A stretch of 64,000 bases of DNA from Balanoglossus misakiensis. Taxonomy: Eukaryota; Hemichordata. Location: assembly GCA_040954595.2 (NCBI GenBank), contig CM082581.2, positions 2,604,001 to 2,668,000 on the forward strand, read 5' to 3'. Shown in pieces: positions 32,301-42,334 of this stretch; the stretch's first letter is position 1; every line of letters starts with the position of its first letter. A program made the translations under genes and the position numbers. The notes beneath the pieces are model-generated. The model ran no database searches. It was given only the letters and a program-made list of their open reading frames with translations, and was not told the DNA's origin.

Positions 32301-33480
32301 GATCACAGACAACAGTGTGGTCGATACTCTGACTGATTTGTCTTAGTTTCTCTGTTTGGGAAATGGATGAAGTCACATTATTGTGCTTTGTAAGACGCAA
32401 CTTACAATACTAGTATGTATCTAATATTTGAGTCATAGATTGTTCTTGTTTTCATGAGCCTGACACTCAGAACTATGACCCTAGGGTCCTAGTGACCGGC
32501 GCATCAAATTGTATTTTTAAAACAAACCACAGACAAAAATGTACTGACTTCAGAAGTTTTTGTTCATTGAGTTCACACATATTTTATTTTGAAGTACTGA
32601 CGAACAAAAAGGTGATAACAACCTGAAGAACGTGGCTGGCCGAGCATAAACATGTAACACCCGTGGACGCTGGGAGATACAGTACAGAGAAAGCGGGTAG
32701 ATTTTTACTCTGAAACAAAGATAAGCTTTAATAGATGCAGTGTATCACTATTTCCTAAATTTACATCACGACCGCGCAACGTAACTGCGGTCCATTGCAT
32801 GTAAGTGTGCGGGCATCTACACCAAAAACAGCGACACGGTGCCGTTACAATTATTCCAGCTAAATATAAACACAAGAAAACACGAATCGCGATCTGTGGA
32901 TTCCCTGGATATGATTTTGAATCTGCAATAGACTCTATAGTTTTGGAGATCATGTTGAGGAGAAAAACTTGATCGCACAAATTAGTGAAAAATACATTTA
33001 TGGGGTAGCCGGTACGATCCTACTGACCAAAGGCTACCTCCCGGGGCCCACCCCATTAACACCTGTGATTTACTAATATGCAGGCTAGTCACCAGTAGGC
33101 TTTCTTTTTCCTATTATGCAGATTATTCTTCATTGTTGATTTCATATGAGTATCAATGCGTATGACTGCTCGCAGTATACTCTCGGTCTTGATTGTTCTG
33201 ACTTTTTCGTCCATAAATCTGACTACGTCCGCGACCCTTGTGGAGTGACCGTGATTCAACCAAGCGAAAATAGCTACCCATCACTCTAATTATTGCAGCT
33301 ATATCGCAATTTTGATCGTGACATAGGCCATATATACTTTTAAATTTAAAAGGGAAAAGGAAACTTTTACTTTTGATGCATTAATTTACGAGCAGTGATT
33401 TAAGTGTGAAAAATAAAAGTACGTTCGAAGCCCTCGCTGTTTCTTCTGACAGCGGTATAGCCTCAGCGGGTTTTCCCGCT
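32301..33480. other. CACTA internal sequence, no feature recognised
   Basis: AT-rich sequence with only short random ORFs. I see no transposase, repeat array or RNA gene. Confidence 0.5.
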
Positions 33481-33487
33481 CTGCACT

Positions 33488-33587
33488 CGGATAGAAAGCA
33501 GAAAATCCACAATGTCTGACAGGTGACAGGTAGTAACTCGGATAGAAAGCAGAAATATAAGGAAAATCCACAATGTCTGACAGGTGG
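33488..33587. repeat. Two-copy tandem duplication
   Basis: The words cggatagaaagcagaaa and atccacaatgtctgacaggtg occur twice (33,488-33,531 and 33,539-33,587), the second with an extra tataaggaa inside. Confidence 0.75.
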
Positions 33588-33904
33588 TCAGTTTGTACAA
33601 TGAGTAACTCTCATGACGAATCCTTTATCTTCGAAAGAGACCACTTCAAATTGGGAGAAACAATTAGGTGTTAACGATAATGGCGTTGCTTTGTTGTTTT
33701 TTCTGTGCTGATAGGCATTTTTGTATTGGGGTAAAGAAAATTGTGTACAAATTATTACACGTCACATTTGTCGACTCCTGTATTTCAAAACACATGGTAC
33801 CACAAACGAGAACATGCACCGTCTCCCCTCACTGCCAGTCCCACTGACATCGCCCCTTTACTGAACTAGGCAACAATGAGTCAGGTTGGGCCATTACCGA
33901 TAAG

Positions 33905-34003
33905 CACCGAAACGACTGGGGTGTTGGGGCCGAACAGACCGGGGTCGTGAAAATTGGGGGCCGAAACGATTGGGATCGAAAATCTTTTGGGCCGAAACGA
34001 CCT
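33905..34003. repeat. Degenerate ggccgaaacga repeat
   Basis: Four spaced copies of gggccgaaacga(c/t)tggg-like words at about 33,907, 33,927, 33,958 and 33,988. Short decayed minisatellite; no coding content. Confidence 0.6.
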
Positions 34004-34783
34004 GTTACCGTATTGACAAACAGATAATCCTCGCAAAGTTCGGTCGTATTTAAAGTACAAAGGATCTTTTCCTTTTTGTTGTTGTTGCTCGATGGATCAT
34101 TATTCAGAAGGTCTATATTTGAACATGCACGTCTCTATGGCTTCTCAGTGTACATGTACAGTATATATAGACTGTGCCGCGTCGATGGTTCCTGGTCATT
34201 TGTTCATGTGGCAACGAGTTTCAATAAGTTATATTTGCATATCGAGAGAGTGTGTTCTGCATTAAAGTTTCCGCCCCAAGCACTAGATTACTGAATAAGT
34301 TCAGAGCTGATTCTCGACTTTAGTAGTTCCGACATCGATGCATTTTCCCGTTTTGCTGTTTTTTTGTACTTGAGGACATTTTTATTCTACTCTGATGTGA
34401 CTTGTCCCTATTATTTTTCGCATGTTCTAAAATAAAAAAGAAATGTTACTTCACAATAATGTCATACATGTATGTGTGCACCTGTATCTAACTCACTGAC
34501 GGTGAGTTTAAGATCTACTTAAACTGGCATTGAATATGGCTGGAGTCTTTGCAATAGTTTGACAGAATGAGCACAAGCTAGACATTTCATAGTTATTCAG
34601 GAGTGCTTGTTTGATGCGGATTGTATGTTGTTACATGGAGGTGGGACGGAGAGGAACTACACCTGCTACTCTTGTTTTTGAGGCAAGTCTGTGATTCCAC
34701 TTGTTTACCGAGTAAACACGACTGTTTATTGGCAAGGCTAATCGCATGTGGCTGACAACAAAAGGAAATCAATAAAATAAAAG

Positions 34784-35170
34784 TGTCACGGTTGTCGCCG
34801 TTCATCCCAACATATTCACACCAAACAGGTTACGGGTAACAAAGACATAGGCCTTACATTTAATAACTGAAATGGAACAAATACATGTCAGTTCCAACGT
34901 GTGTGGCCGGTCTGGCTACAGAGGTGAACTGACCAATTTTATGCACCATGTCCTTTTATATCAGCAATTACATCATAGTGCCAGATTAGCTTGTGTTCAT
35001 TGGTCAAATGAAACTTCCAGGTGGTTTGCATATAATTAAGATCAACCAATTGAAGGTAAGTACTATTACGTCATATGAATAATTGAATAACTAATTACTA
35101 TAAGATACAGGTATAACATACATACAGATATACATGTATACAAATTCAATGGATCAACAAGGCCGTTACA
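34784..35170 (-). repeat. Gypsy 3' LTR
   Basis: A 387-bp repeat, the 3' copy in sense orientation. It begins (sense) tgtaacggccttgttg and ends accgtgaca. It is followed inward by the short non-coding interval to the pol stop at 35,230. Confidence 0.95.
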
Positions 35171-35229
35171 CGCACCCCTGCGAGGAGAAATGGCGTCCTC
35201 GTCATTTAAAGTAAGTTAAAGATATTTGA

Positions 35230-38200
35230 TTAATAGTGGCAATTAATAAATGGTATAGAAGATAAAGTCGTATGAGCAAACTGTTTTAGATTCCATTGTT
35301 CGGGACTATATCTATCTGGAGGTCGTCTCTGTCGTGTAGGATAGCGTGGTTCAGGTTGAGTACTACTACTGGAGTCAGGACTGATGTTGGTTGTAGCAGG
35401 AGTGATACCATCTGGATCGCTCGATGACCAACCATCCGTACTTTGCAAAATATGATTCGAGAAATCTGAGGTAAGTACTTGAGAAGGTCCATCCGGATTA
35501 ACCATACTTGTGGGGTTGTCCATCAGGGAACTTTCTCTTCTGGATGGGATTAATTCTGCAGCAGTAGGATTAAGAGCATTGTGTTCTGTTGGCAAGTTGA
35601 TAGTTGACACGAATTGCAATTTACCAATGCCGTCATCCTCTTCGTCCACTGCATCCTGGGTAGCATCATTGATAACACCCGGTACACTCTGCTTAACATC
35701 ACGCTGCGTCATCTTGGTGTTAACATCGTCATCCAGTTCGTCCGGAATTATTGGTATTGGGAGTAGCAAATTTCTATGTAGTGTCCGCTTCCTTCCACCC
35801 TTAACTTGTTTTTGTACCACGTATACTGGAATGTCTTCTATGGGCTGTGAAATCACTGTATATGGATCCTTTTCCCATTGGTCTGCCAATTTGTAATTGT
35901 CTTTAGGTCCTGTATTCTTCACCAACACAGTATCACCAGGTTGTATTATGGCCACCTTCACTTTTCTATCATATGACTTCTTCTGCCGTTCACCAGACTT
36001 AACAGACCGTTCCGTTGCTACTTTATAGGCGTAATCCAACCGTTCGGCAAGTTTCGTCACATAATCAGAAACTGTTCCACCATATTCTAGGTTGGTCTGG
36101 TCTGCATGTCCAGATACATCTATAGGCAGTCTTGGTTCACGACCAAACATCAAAAAGAAAGGTGAATATCCGGTGCTTTCATGCTTTGTAGAATTATAGG
36201 CATGAACCATCGTATTGACATGTGAAGCCCATCTTGTTTTGTTGTCTTCATTCATAGTTCCAAGCATCTGTAATAACGTCTTATTAAATCGTTCGCACAT
36301 TCCATTTCCCTGGGGGTGGTATGGAGTGGTCCTGGACTTCTTAATATTTGCTATTCGGCAAAGTTCCTGAATTGTAGACGACTCAAAGTTTCGCCCCTGG
36401 TCACTGTGTAATCGTCCTGGGAACCCATAATGCAAAATCAAATGTTCAAACAATGCTTTGGCAGTTGTTTTGGCAGACTGGTTCTTTGTAGGTACTGCTA
36501 TAGCGTATCGAGTGAAATGGTCCGTCATCACTAATATGTTGCTATATCCTTGATCTGGTGTTGGTATATGGAGAAAGTCGATGTACACCATTTCCATCGG
36601 TTGTGATGTGTGAATATTAACCAAGGGAGTTCTGGGTAAGGAAGTTGAACTTTTCCTGCGAATGCATGGTAAACAATGTTCCACTTTCTTTTGAACATCC
36701 ATCGACATCCTAGGCCAGTAGAATCTTCGTCGTACCAGATCCAGGGTTTTATCTTGGCCAAAGTGTCCAAGTTTATCATGTAGTTCCTCCAGGACATCTT
36801 TTCTATGGTGTACTGGTAAGACAAGTTGCAAATATTGTATATCATCGATGAAGCATTTCCTGTATAGGACTCCATTCTTCAGAACAAGGCGTTTCCAATC
36901 TCGTATAAGTAGTCTGATATCTCCTGTATGATCTCTCATAAGTGGTTTGTGGTCCTTTTCAAGCTGATCAGTCACATACCGTATTGTTGAATCTTTGGAC
37001 TGCTCCGTCTTCCAAAACACATCATCCCCACCTTGAACTACTGCAGGTCTGTCCTCATCTGCTACCATTCCGAATGAAGTTACGTATGGACCTTCTGTTG
37101 CTCGACAAAGCGCCTGGACTACATCGGCTCCCAGATTGGTTTCCGTCTCTGGATTCTCTCTATTCCATGGAATCCTAGACAAAGCGTCAGCCTCTATATT
37201 CTTCTTACCACTCCGGTAAACAATAGAGAAGTCGTACAATGACAAGTCTGACAACCATCTGTGTCCCACCGCATCCAGTTTCGCAGAAGTTAACACATAC
37301 GTCAAAGGGTTGTTGTCTGTAAACACAGTGAATTTGCTTCCATACAGGTAGTCGTTGAACTTCTTGGTGACGGCCCATTTCAGTGCCAAAAATTCTAATT
37401 TATGAGCTGGATAATTACTTTCAGACTTGGTGAGTCCTCTACTTGCATAGGCAATTACTCTGAGAATACCTTTCTGGCGTTGATACAGCACTGCTCCCAG
37501 ACCTGTGGAACTTGCATCAGTATGTATTTCAAATGGAAGTGAGTAGTCAGCAAAGGCTAGTATTGGTGACGACATTAGGCTCTTCCTCAGAGTGTCGAAA
37601 GCTTGTTGTTCCTGTTGTCCCCACTGGAGTTTTTCAAATTTTCCCGCCTTATTCCTTGACTGACGTCCACACAGCAAGTCGTTAAGTGGCTTGGCAATAT
37701 TACTGTAGCTTTGGATAAATCTCCTGTAATACCCTGCAAATCCAAGAAATCTTCTCAGTTCTGTTACAGTAGTGGGTATTGGCCATTCCTTCAGAGCTGC
37801 TACCTTGTCTGGGTCCGTTGTAATTCCGTCGGCTGATACCACGTGTCCAAGATATTTCACCTTCTTCTGGAATAAAACACATTTCGTTGCCTTCAACTTT
37901 AATCCATGTGATGCCAGCCGCTGGAATACCCGCTCCAATCTATTGAGGTGGTCTTCAAAAGTCTTCGAAAATACTATGATGTCATCTAAATACACACAAC
38001 ATTCTCTGAACGCCAATTCTCCAAAACACTTCTCCATGAGACGCTGGAAAGTTGCAGGTGCGTTGGTCAGACCCATAGACATACGGTTGAATTCAAATAA
38101 GCCGAAGTTTCCCACCGTGAAAGCTGTCTTCGCTTTGTCGTCTTCCGCCATCTCTACTTGGTAATATCCAGACCGTAGATCAAGCGATGAAAACCACTCG

Positions 38201-39489
38201 GCGTTATTAAGGTTATCAAGCGTATCTAGTACCCGGGGTAATGCGTAAGCGTCTTTAATGGTTTTGGCGTTGAGACGTCTATAATCAATACACACCCTCA
38301 GCTTCCCATCAGGTTTTCTGACACATACAACATTTGAGGACCACGGGCTGTTTGATTCTCTAATCACACCACTCTGTAGCATATCTTGCAGGTACTGTTG
38401 CAATTCTTCGTACATACCCATAGGGATTCGACGGTATTTATCTTTAAAGGGGGTTTCATCCGTTAACTTTATCGAATGTGTTACCAATGTTGTGTGTCCC
38501 AAATCTCTCTCACCTGTAGAGAACACGGTTTGCCATTTACCAATGGTAGCCAAGGCTTGGTCTTTCTGGATTTCTGTTAATTCTGTATCTGCCTCTTGTA
38601 ATCCCAGGTCTTTTATCAGCCAATCGGGTACTTTTGGTGAGGTGGTCCCATCTGAGTTTGTATCAATATCATCTCCATATGGATCTAAAGGCTGTGAGAC
38701 ATTAGATGCTAAGTTCATGTTACATAGGGTGCTTTTAGGGGGAACTGTGACAGCACGTGCTCCATAGTTGGTCACCATTACTGGGATTCGACACGAATTA
38801 CCACGAGGCTCTAACTTCAACACGGCTGGAGTAACAAGTAAACCACCAGGTAAAAGTCTGTCATTTTCTGGTTCCACCACAACTACTGATTGACAATTTC
38901 TTAGGTCCACTCTGCAAAATCCATGGATGACTGTGCGTTCGTATGGTCCAATGGTTGTGGGTTTAGTAGTGGTAACTGTAAATGTCCTACCTTCGGCCCT
39001 CTGCCGGTGGATAGTCGCTTGGTATGCTAGTCTCCATACTGAGGATAGGTCTGTACTGTACTGTGTATCTTCATCCACAAAATGTTGGAGAACATTTGTG
39101 CCTATCACAACTGGAACCATCTGATTATATTCCGTGTCTTCAACAACAAGCAATAATATATCTTTAGACATCTCTTGTCCATGGCTATCTGGGAATTTCA
39201 CTTCAACTTCAATATAACCAAGGTAAGGAACTTCTGTACCACTAGCCCCTTCTACCTTCACCAAGTTGTTCAGGTCATGAAGTGGTTTCTGTAGCTTCTC
39301 TCTGTTAAAAGTGTCAGCAACAGTAGATACCATGGACCCGGTGTCTATCAGCGCAATACACGAGGATCCTTCCAACACAATCTCAGTTTCATTGGCGTGG
39401 CCTATTAAAGAATCAATAACATTAGAGGGACTGTTACCGTTCCGATCTAGCGCATGTCCCTCCGGATGCCTGGTCGCTCCCCATTTAAA
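35230..39489 (-). CDS. Gypsy Pol: protease, RT, RNase H, integrase
   Basis: About 1,380 codons downstream of the protease start; the frame opens at the frameshift site (39,489) and has no ATG of its own there. Counting from 39,378: aspartic protease ALIDTGSMVST (~10-20); RT with LRVCIDYRRLNAKT, SLDLRSGYYQVEM and catalytic VYLDDIIVFSK (~460); RNase H with EIHTDASSTGLGAVL and FTDNNPLTYVL; integrase HHCC finger (HDKLGHFG ... CLPCIRRK, ~865-905); core MVYIDFLHI, LHSDQGRNFESS and GMCERFNKTLLQM (~935-1,030). A module with WEKDPYTVISQ stands at the GPY/F position. The Ser/Thr-rich tail ends YPTRQRRPPDRYSPE. No chromodomain is seen. All catalytic residues are present. Confidence 0.95.
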   Translation of the reverse strand, partial: FKWGATRHPEGHALDRNGNSPSNVIDSLIGHANETEIVLEGSSCIALIDTGSMVSTVADTFNREKLQKPLHDLNNLVKVEGASGTEVPYLGYIEVEVKFPDSHGQEMSKDILLLVVEDTEYNQMVPVVIGTNVLQHFVDEDTQYSTDLSSVWRLAYQATIHRQRAEGRTFTVTTTKPTTIGPYERTVIHGFCRVDLRNCQSVVVVEPENDRLLPGGLLVTPAVLKLEPRGNSCRIPVMVTNYGARAVTVPPKSTLCNMNLASNVSQPLDPYGDDIDTNSDGTTSPKVPDWLIKDLGLQEADTELTEIQKDQALATIGKWQTVFSTGERDLGHTTLVTHSIKLTDETPFKDKYRRIPMGMYEELQQYLQDMLQSGVIRESNSPWSSNVVCVRKPDGKLRVCIDYRRLNAKTIKDAYALPRVLDTLDNLNNAEWFSSLDLRSGYYQVEMAEDDKAKTAFTVGNFGLFEFNRMSMGLTNAPATFQRLMEKCFGELAFRECCVYLDDIIVFSKTFEDHLNRLERVFQRLASHGLKLKATKCVLFQKKVKYLGHVVSADGITTDPDKVAALKEWPIPTTVTELRRFLGFAGYYRRFIQSYSNIAKPLNDLLCGRQSRNKAGKFEKLQWGQQEQQAFDTLRKSLMSSPILAFADYSLPFEIHTDASSTGLGAVLYQRQKGILRVIAYASRGLTKSESNYPAHKLEFLALKWAVTKKFNDYLYGSKFTVFTDNNPLTYVLTSAKLDAVGHRWLSDLSLYDFSIVYRSGKKNIEADALSRIPWNRENPETETNLGADVVQALCRATEGPYVTSFGMVADEDRPAVVQGGDDVFWKTEQSKDSTIRYVTDQLEKDHKPLMRDHTGDIRLLIRDWKRLVLKNGVLYRKCFIDDIQYLQLVLPVHHRKDVLEELHDKLGHFGQDKTLDLVRRRFYWPRMSMDVQKKVEHCLPCIRRKSSTSLPRTPLVNIHTSQPMEMVYIDFLHIPTPDQGYSNILVMTDHFTRYAIAVPTKNQSAKTTAKALFEHLILHYGFPGRLHSDQGRNFESSTIQELCRIANIKKSRTTPYHPQGNGMCERFNKTLLQMLGTMNEDNKTRWASHVNTMVHAYNSTKHESTGYSPFFLMFGREPRLPIDVSGHADQTNLEYGGTVSDYVTKLAERLDYAYKVATERSVKSGERQKKSYDRKVKVAIIQPGDTVLVKNTGPKDNYKLADQWEKDPYTVISQPIEDIPVYVVQKQVKGGRKRTLHRNLLLPIPIIPDELDDDVNTKMTQRDVKQSVPGVINDATQDAVDEEDDGIGKLQFVSTINLPTEHNALNPTAAELIPSRRESSLMDNPTSMVNPDGPSQVLTSDFSNHILQSTDGWSSSDPDGITPATTNISPDSSSSTQPEPRYPTRQRRPPDRYSPEQWNLKQFAHTTLSSIPFINCHY

Positions 39490-40883
39490 GGACAGTCTGT
39501 CTTTTTGTGTCCATGTTCACCACACTTGAAGAAGTTGCCTGGGAAAACTTGTTTGGGTTGGCGAGTTCCATCGTTGCCACGCCGATCCCGGCCATTTTCA
39601 TTGTTGACACGTCGGCGAAAAGTAGACTCTGGAGTTGATGATGTTGAAGTTCGCTTCTCTAGTTCAGCAACCTTCTCAGCTAAGTTCTTCAGACCTTTGG
39701 TAAGTTCCTCCAATTTGGTTATCATCGTCTTGTCAGCAACAGTTGCTTGGTGAACCCTGGTAGTGGTCTCCCTATTTACTTCGAGCTTTCTTGCGGCTAG
39801 CAACAATCCTGAATAATCTTCTCCCGTATCATATCGGTGTCTGATTGCATTCTTAATGTGCTCATCTGACAGGCCAGAAAAGAATTTGGTTCGAAGCATG
39901 GTTTCTTCTGAATTACTAGAGATGGACTGACCTGATCTGAGTTCATCCAAAAGTCCTTCGATGCGACAGGCCCATTCTGCTACCTTTTCTGTCTTCGTTT
40001 GTCGTGCTGTATAGAATTTTTCCAAAACTGCTTCCGGTGGCAATACTTTCCCAAAGACCATGTCCATCTTCGCCATCAATCGGGACACTGTGATGTCTTC
40101 TCCCATATGTAGTAGGACTTCAGCAGCGGACGCTCGTAGGGATTTCCGAACAGCCTGCATAATTATGGTCTCCGGAAACACATTCTCCCTCTGTAGTGCT
40201 CGAACTTCATATCGCCACATTTCATAAGTGACATCACCTTTGCCAGAGAAGACGACTATTCTTGGGAATTCCACCGAGTGAAAAGCAGTAGTGGCTGTGG
40301 CTGGCTGTGCAGCAGCTGCTTGGGCAGGTGAAGACATAATAAATGGTGAAGAATCTGCAACTGAAGTTGGTACTGGAAATGCTGGAAATGGAATCGGCTG
40401 TGGCATAGGGGTTGATACGATTGGTTTCAGTGGAGCAGGTGATATGGCCTGTGCAACCGCTTTCCTATCTGCTTCAGACAGTAAACTCAACATGTTAATA
40501 ATTTCCTGTACATCTGCTTTGGGTTTGGATGTCTTGGGATCACTGGTTTCATTGTAATCTAGGCCAGTACTTTGTTCGGTTTCCTCAATTAAATGCCACA
40601 GTTCCAACCCTCGGGCTGTGGTCACACGACTTGCCCGTAATTTGCTTTCTTCAAAAGTGCTTTTATGTATTACTGGCAGAGCGGCTGTGGCTGATTCTAT
40701 ATTCTCAAATATGACAAAAGCGGAATCTTTATCAGAAATATAAATTTGATCAACCTGGGCCAAACAAAGCTGTAACTCGATAAATTCTCTAAAATGTTTC
40801 TTTGTACATTCAAAAGGCAAGTGTTGCACATAAATGCTTCGCTCTTGAATTGATATTTTGGACACAGCCATTTTTTTTTCCAT
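39447..40883 (-). CDS. Gypsy Gag with N-terminal RRM/PNMA-like domain
   Basis: About 478 codons from ATG at 40,883; the frame is open upstream to 40,940 without an ATG. Residues ~12-85 read like an RRM: RSIYVQHLPF as RNP2 and DKDSAFVIFENIE as RNP1. A low-complexity Ala/Pro linker follows, then a capsid-like region with PRIVVFSGKGDVTYEMWRYE and FYTARQTKTEKVAEWACRIE. This resembles the capsid part of paraneoplastic Ma (PNMA) proteins, which are domesticated Gypsy Gags. The zinc knuckle FFKCGEHGHKKTDC has lost its first Cys. Pol is in the -1 frame. Intact. Confidence 0.85.
   Translation of the reverse strand: MEKKMAVSKISIQERSIYVQHLPFECTKKHFREFIELQLCLAQVDQIYISDKDSAFVIFENIESATAALPVIHKSTFEESKLRASRVTTARGLELWHLIEETEQSTGLDYNETSDPKTSKPKADVQEIINMLSLLSEADRKAVAQAISPAPLKPIVSTPMPQPIPFPAFPVPTSVADSSPFIMSSPAQAAAAQPATATTAFHSVEFPRIVVFSGKGDVTYEMWRYEVRALQRENVFPETIIMQAVRKSLRASAAEVLLHMGEDITVSRLMAKMDMVFGKVLPPEAVLEKFYTARQTKTEKVAEWACRIEGLLDELRSGQSISSNSEETMLRTKFFSGLSDEHIKNAIRHRYDTGEDYSGLLLAARKLEVNRETTTRVHQATVADKTMITKLEELTKGLKNLAEKVAELEKRTSTSSTPESTFRRRVNNENGRDRRGNDGTRQPKQVFPGNFFKCGEHGHKKTDCPLNGERPGIRRDMR
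39483..39489 (-). promoter_or_regulatory. Probable -1 ribosomal frameshift site
   Basis: Sense heptamer T TTA AAT lies just after the zinc knuckle and 14 codons before the gag stop, in the correct gag phase. It fits X XXY YYZ. Slipping back one base enters the pol frame, which is open from that point to 35,230. A downstream pseudoknot was not tested. Confidence 0.7.
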
Positions 40884-41922
40884 AAAATGACAGGCAATTT
40901 GGGAGGACTCTGACGTGTCGTTAAATACGATGCATTGCAAGCTATTTCACTGGAAAATTTTAACAATAATATCAGTATCTACTGGCATAGCACATACGTT
41001 AACAGGGAACGAAATAAGCATAGAATAGCTTACAGACACTGCCAAAGGTTCTATAGAGACTAATGTATGATTTGGATGAATACGACCATTCATGGACAGT
41101 CTCAATAATAATGAAACAACTAAATAACTAATACAATAATAAACTAACTCAAGTCAATATACAATATTTAACTTATAACTTAATATTTTTTTTTTCAACA
41201 AGCGCTGACAATTTTTTTTTCCACGTCGTTTGGAAAATAATGAACTGAAATTTACAAAGAAAATTTATACTTCAGCACTTAACCAAAATATACTGTTGAA
41301 AGAAAATAATTTTTTTTTTTTTTTAAAGCAGGCTAAAGGCAACAAAACAGGGGTTTATATCCACATGGAGCCCACTTCAACAATTAAATCAAAGTCAAAA
41401 CTACTTTGACCACATTGCATTATATAGACAATATTGAAATTTCTAAGAAAAATTTACAAACATTACGTTACACCAGGTTCTACGGCGAATAACCAGAAAG
41501 TTCGTTTGCAATAAAATACCCAGTCCACAAGTTCAAGTCCGAAGTTATCACAGATGGAAACTATGCGCCACGGACGGAATTTATGCGCACTGTCTATAGT
41601 TCGCACGGAATAACACTGTCAAGTTCTGGACACACAATACCTTGTATACCGCGATGAACACTTCACACTAAACAGTTCCGGCCGGTAACAGTTCAGCGAC
41701 TTCACCACTTGGCACTCTGCAGAGAATTTTCCTCGCCGTTGACGCTTGGACCTGGCTCCCGTCTGTCTGCAGTCCGGGTGGCTCCCCAAGGACGTCCAGC
41801 TCAGCGAAAGACACACCTGGTTGGGCGTTGTCCGTTGTCCAGACACTTCTGACCAGTTAAAACATGGCACTTGTCAGTATCATCCTCTCCGTCCCGAAAA
41901 AGAACTTGCGTAGGAATTGCCA
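40884..41922 (-). other. Gypsy 5' leader
   Basis: About 1 kb between the primer-binding site and the gag ATG. It is AT-rich with several T runs (41,185-41,325) and no supported ORF. A long leader would hold packaging signals in a Gypsy element. Confidence 0.6.
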
Positions 41923-41941
41923 AATCCTGCCGACTACGCCA
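41923..41941 (-). promoter_or_regulatory. Gypsy primer-binding site, tRNA-Ser
   Basis: The plus strand aatcctgccgactacgcca matches the 3' end of a eukaryotic tRNA-Ser acceptor and T arm plus CCA. The sense strand (TGGCGTAGTCGGCAGG...) starts two bases after the 5' LTR. The match extends about 18-19 nt by my knowledge of tRNA-Ser genes. Confidence 0.8.
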
Positions 41942-41943
41942 TT

Positions 41944-42330
41944 TGTCACGGTTGTCGCCGTTCATTCCAACATATTCACACCAAACAGGTTACGGGTAAC
42001 AAAGACATAGGCCTTACATTTAATAACTGAAATGGAACAAATACATGTCAGTTCCAACGTGTGTGGCCGGTCTGGCTACAGAGGTGAACTGACCAATTTT
42101 ATGCACCATGTCCTTTTATATCAGCAATTACATCATAGTGCCAGATTAGCTTGTGTTCATTGGTCAAATGAAACTTCCAGGTGGTTTGCATATAATTAAG
42201 ATCAACCAATTGAAGGTAAGTACTATTACGTCATATGAATAATTGAATAACTAATTACTATAAGATACAGGTATAACATACATACAGATATACATGTATA
42301 CAAATTCAATGGATCAACAAGGCCGTTACA
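41944..42330 (-). repeat. Gypsy 5' LTR
   Basis: A 387-bp direct repeat of 34,784-35,170, the 5' copy in sense orientation. Transcription should start here on the minus strand. Confidence 0.95.
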
Positions 42331-42334
42331 AAAG

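Larger units (their letters stand above)
34784..42330 (-). mobile_element. Ty3/Gypsy retrotransposon, nearly intact, 7,547 bp
   Basis: Two 387-bp LTRs (34,784-35,170 and 41,944-42,330) in direct orientation, TG...CA ended in sense, with one difference seen (ttcatccc versus ttcattcc). The flank aaag repeats on both sides (34,780-34,783 and 42,331-42,334) as a 4-bp target duplication. The element reads on the minus strand: primer site, gag, pol with protease, RT, RNase H and integrase, and a G-rich polypurine stretch (caggggtgcg in sense) before the 3' LTR. The two ORFs are open throughout. LTR near-identity implies a recent insertion. It is nested in the CACTA element. Confidence 0.95.
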
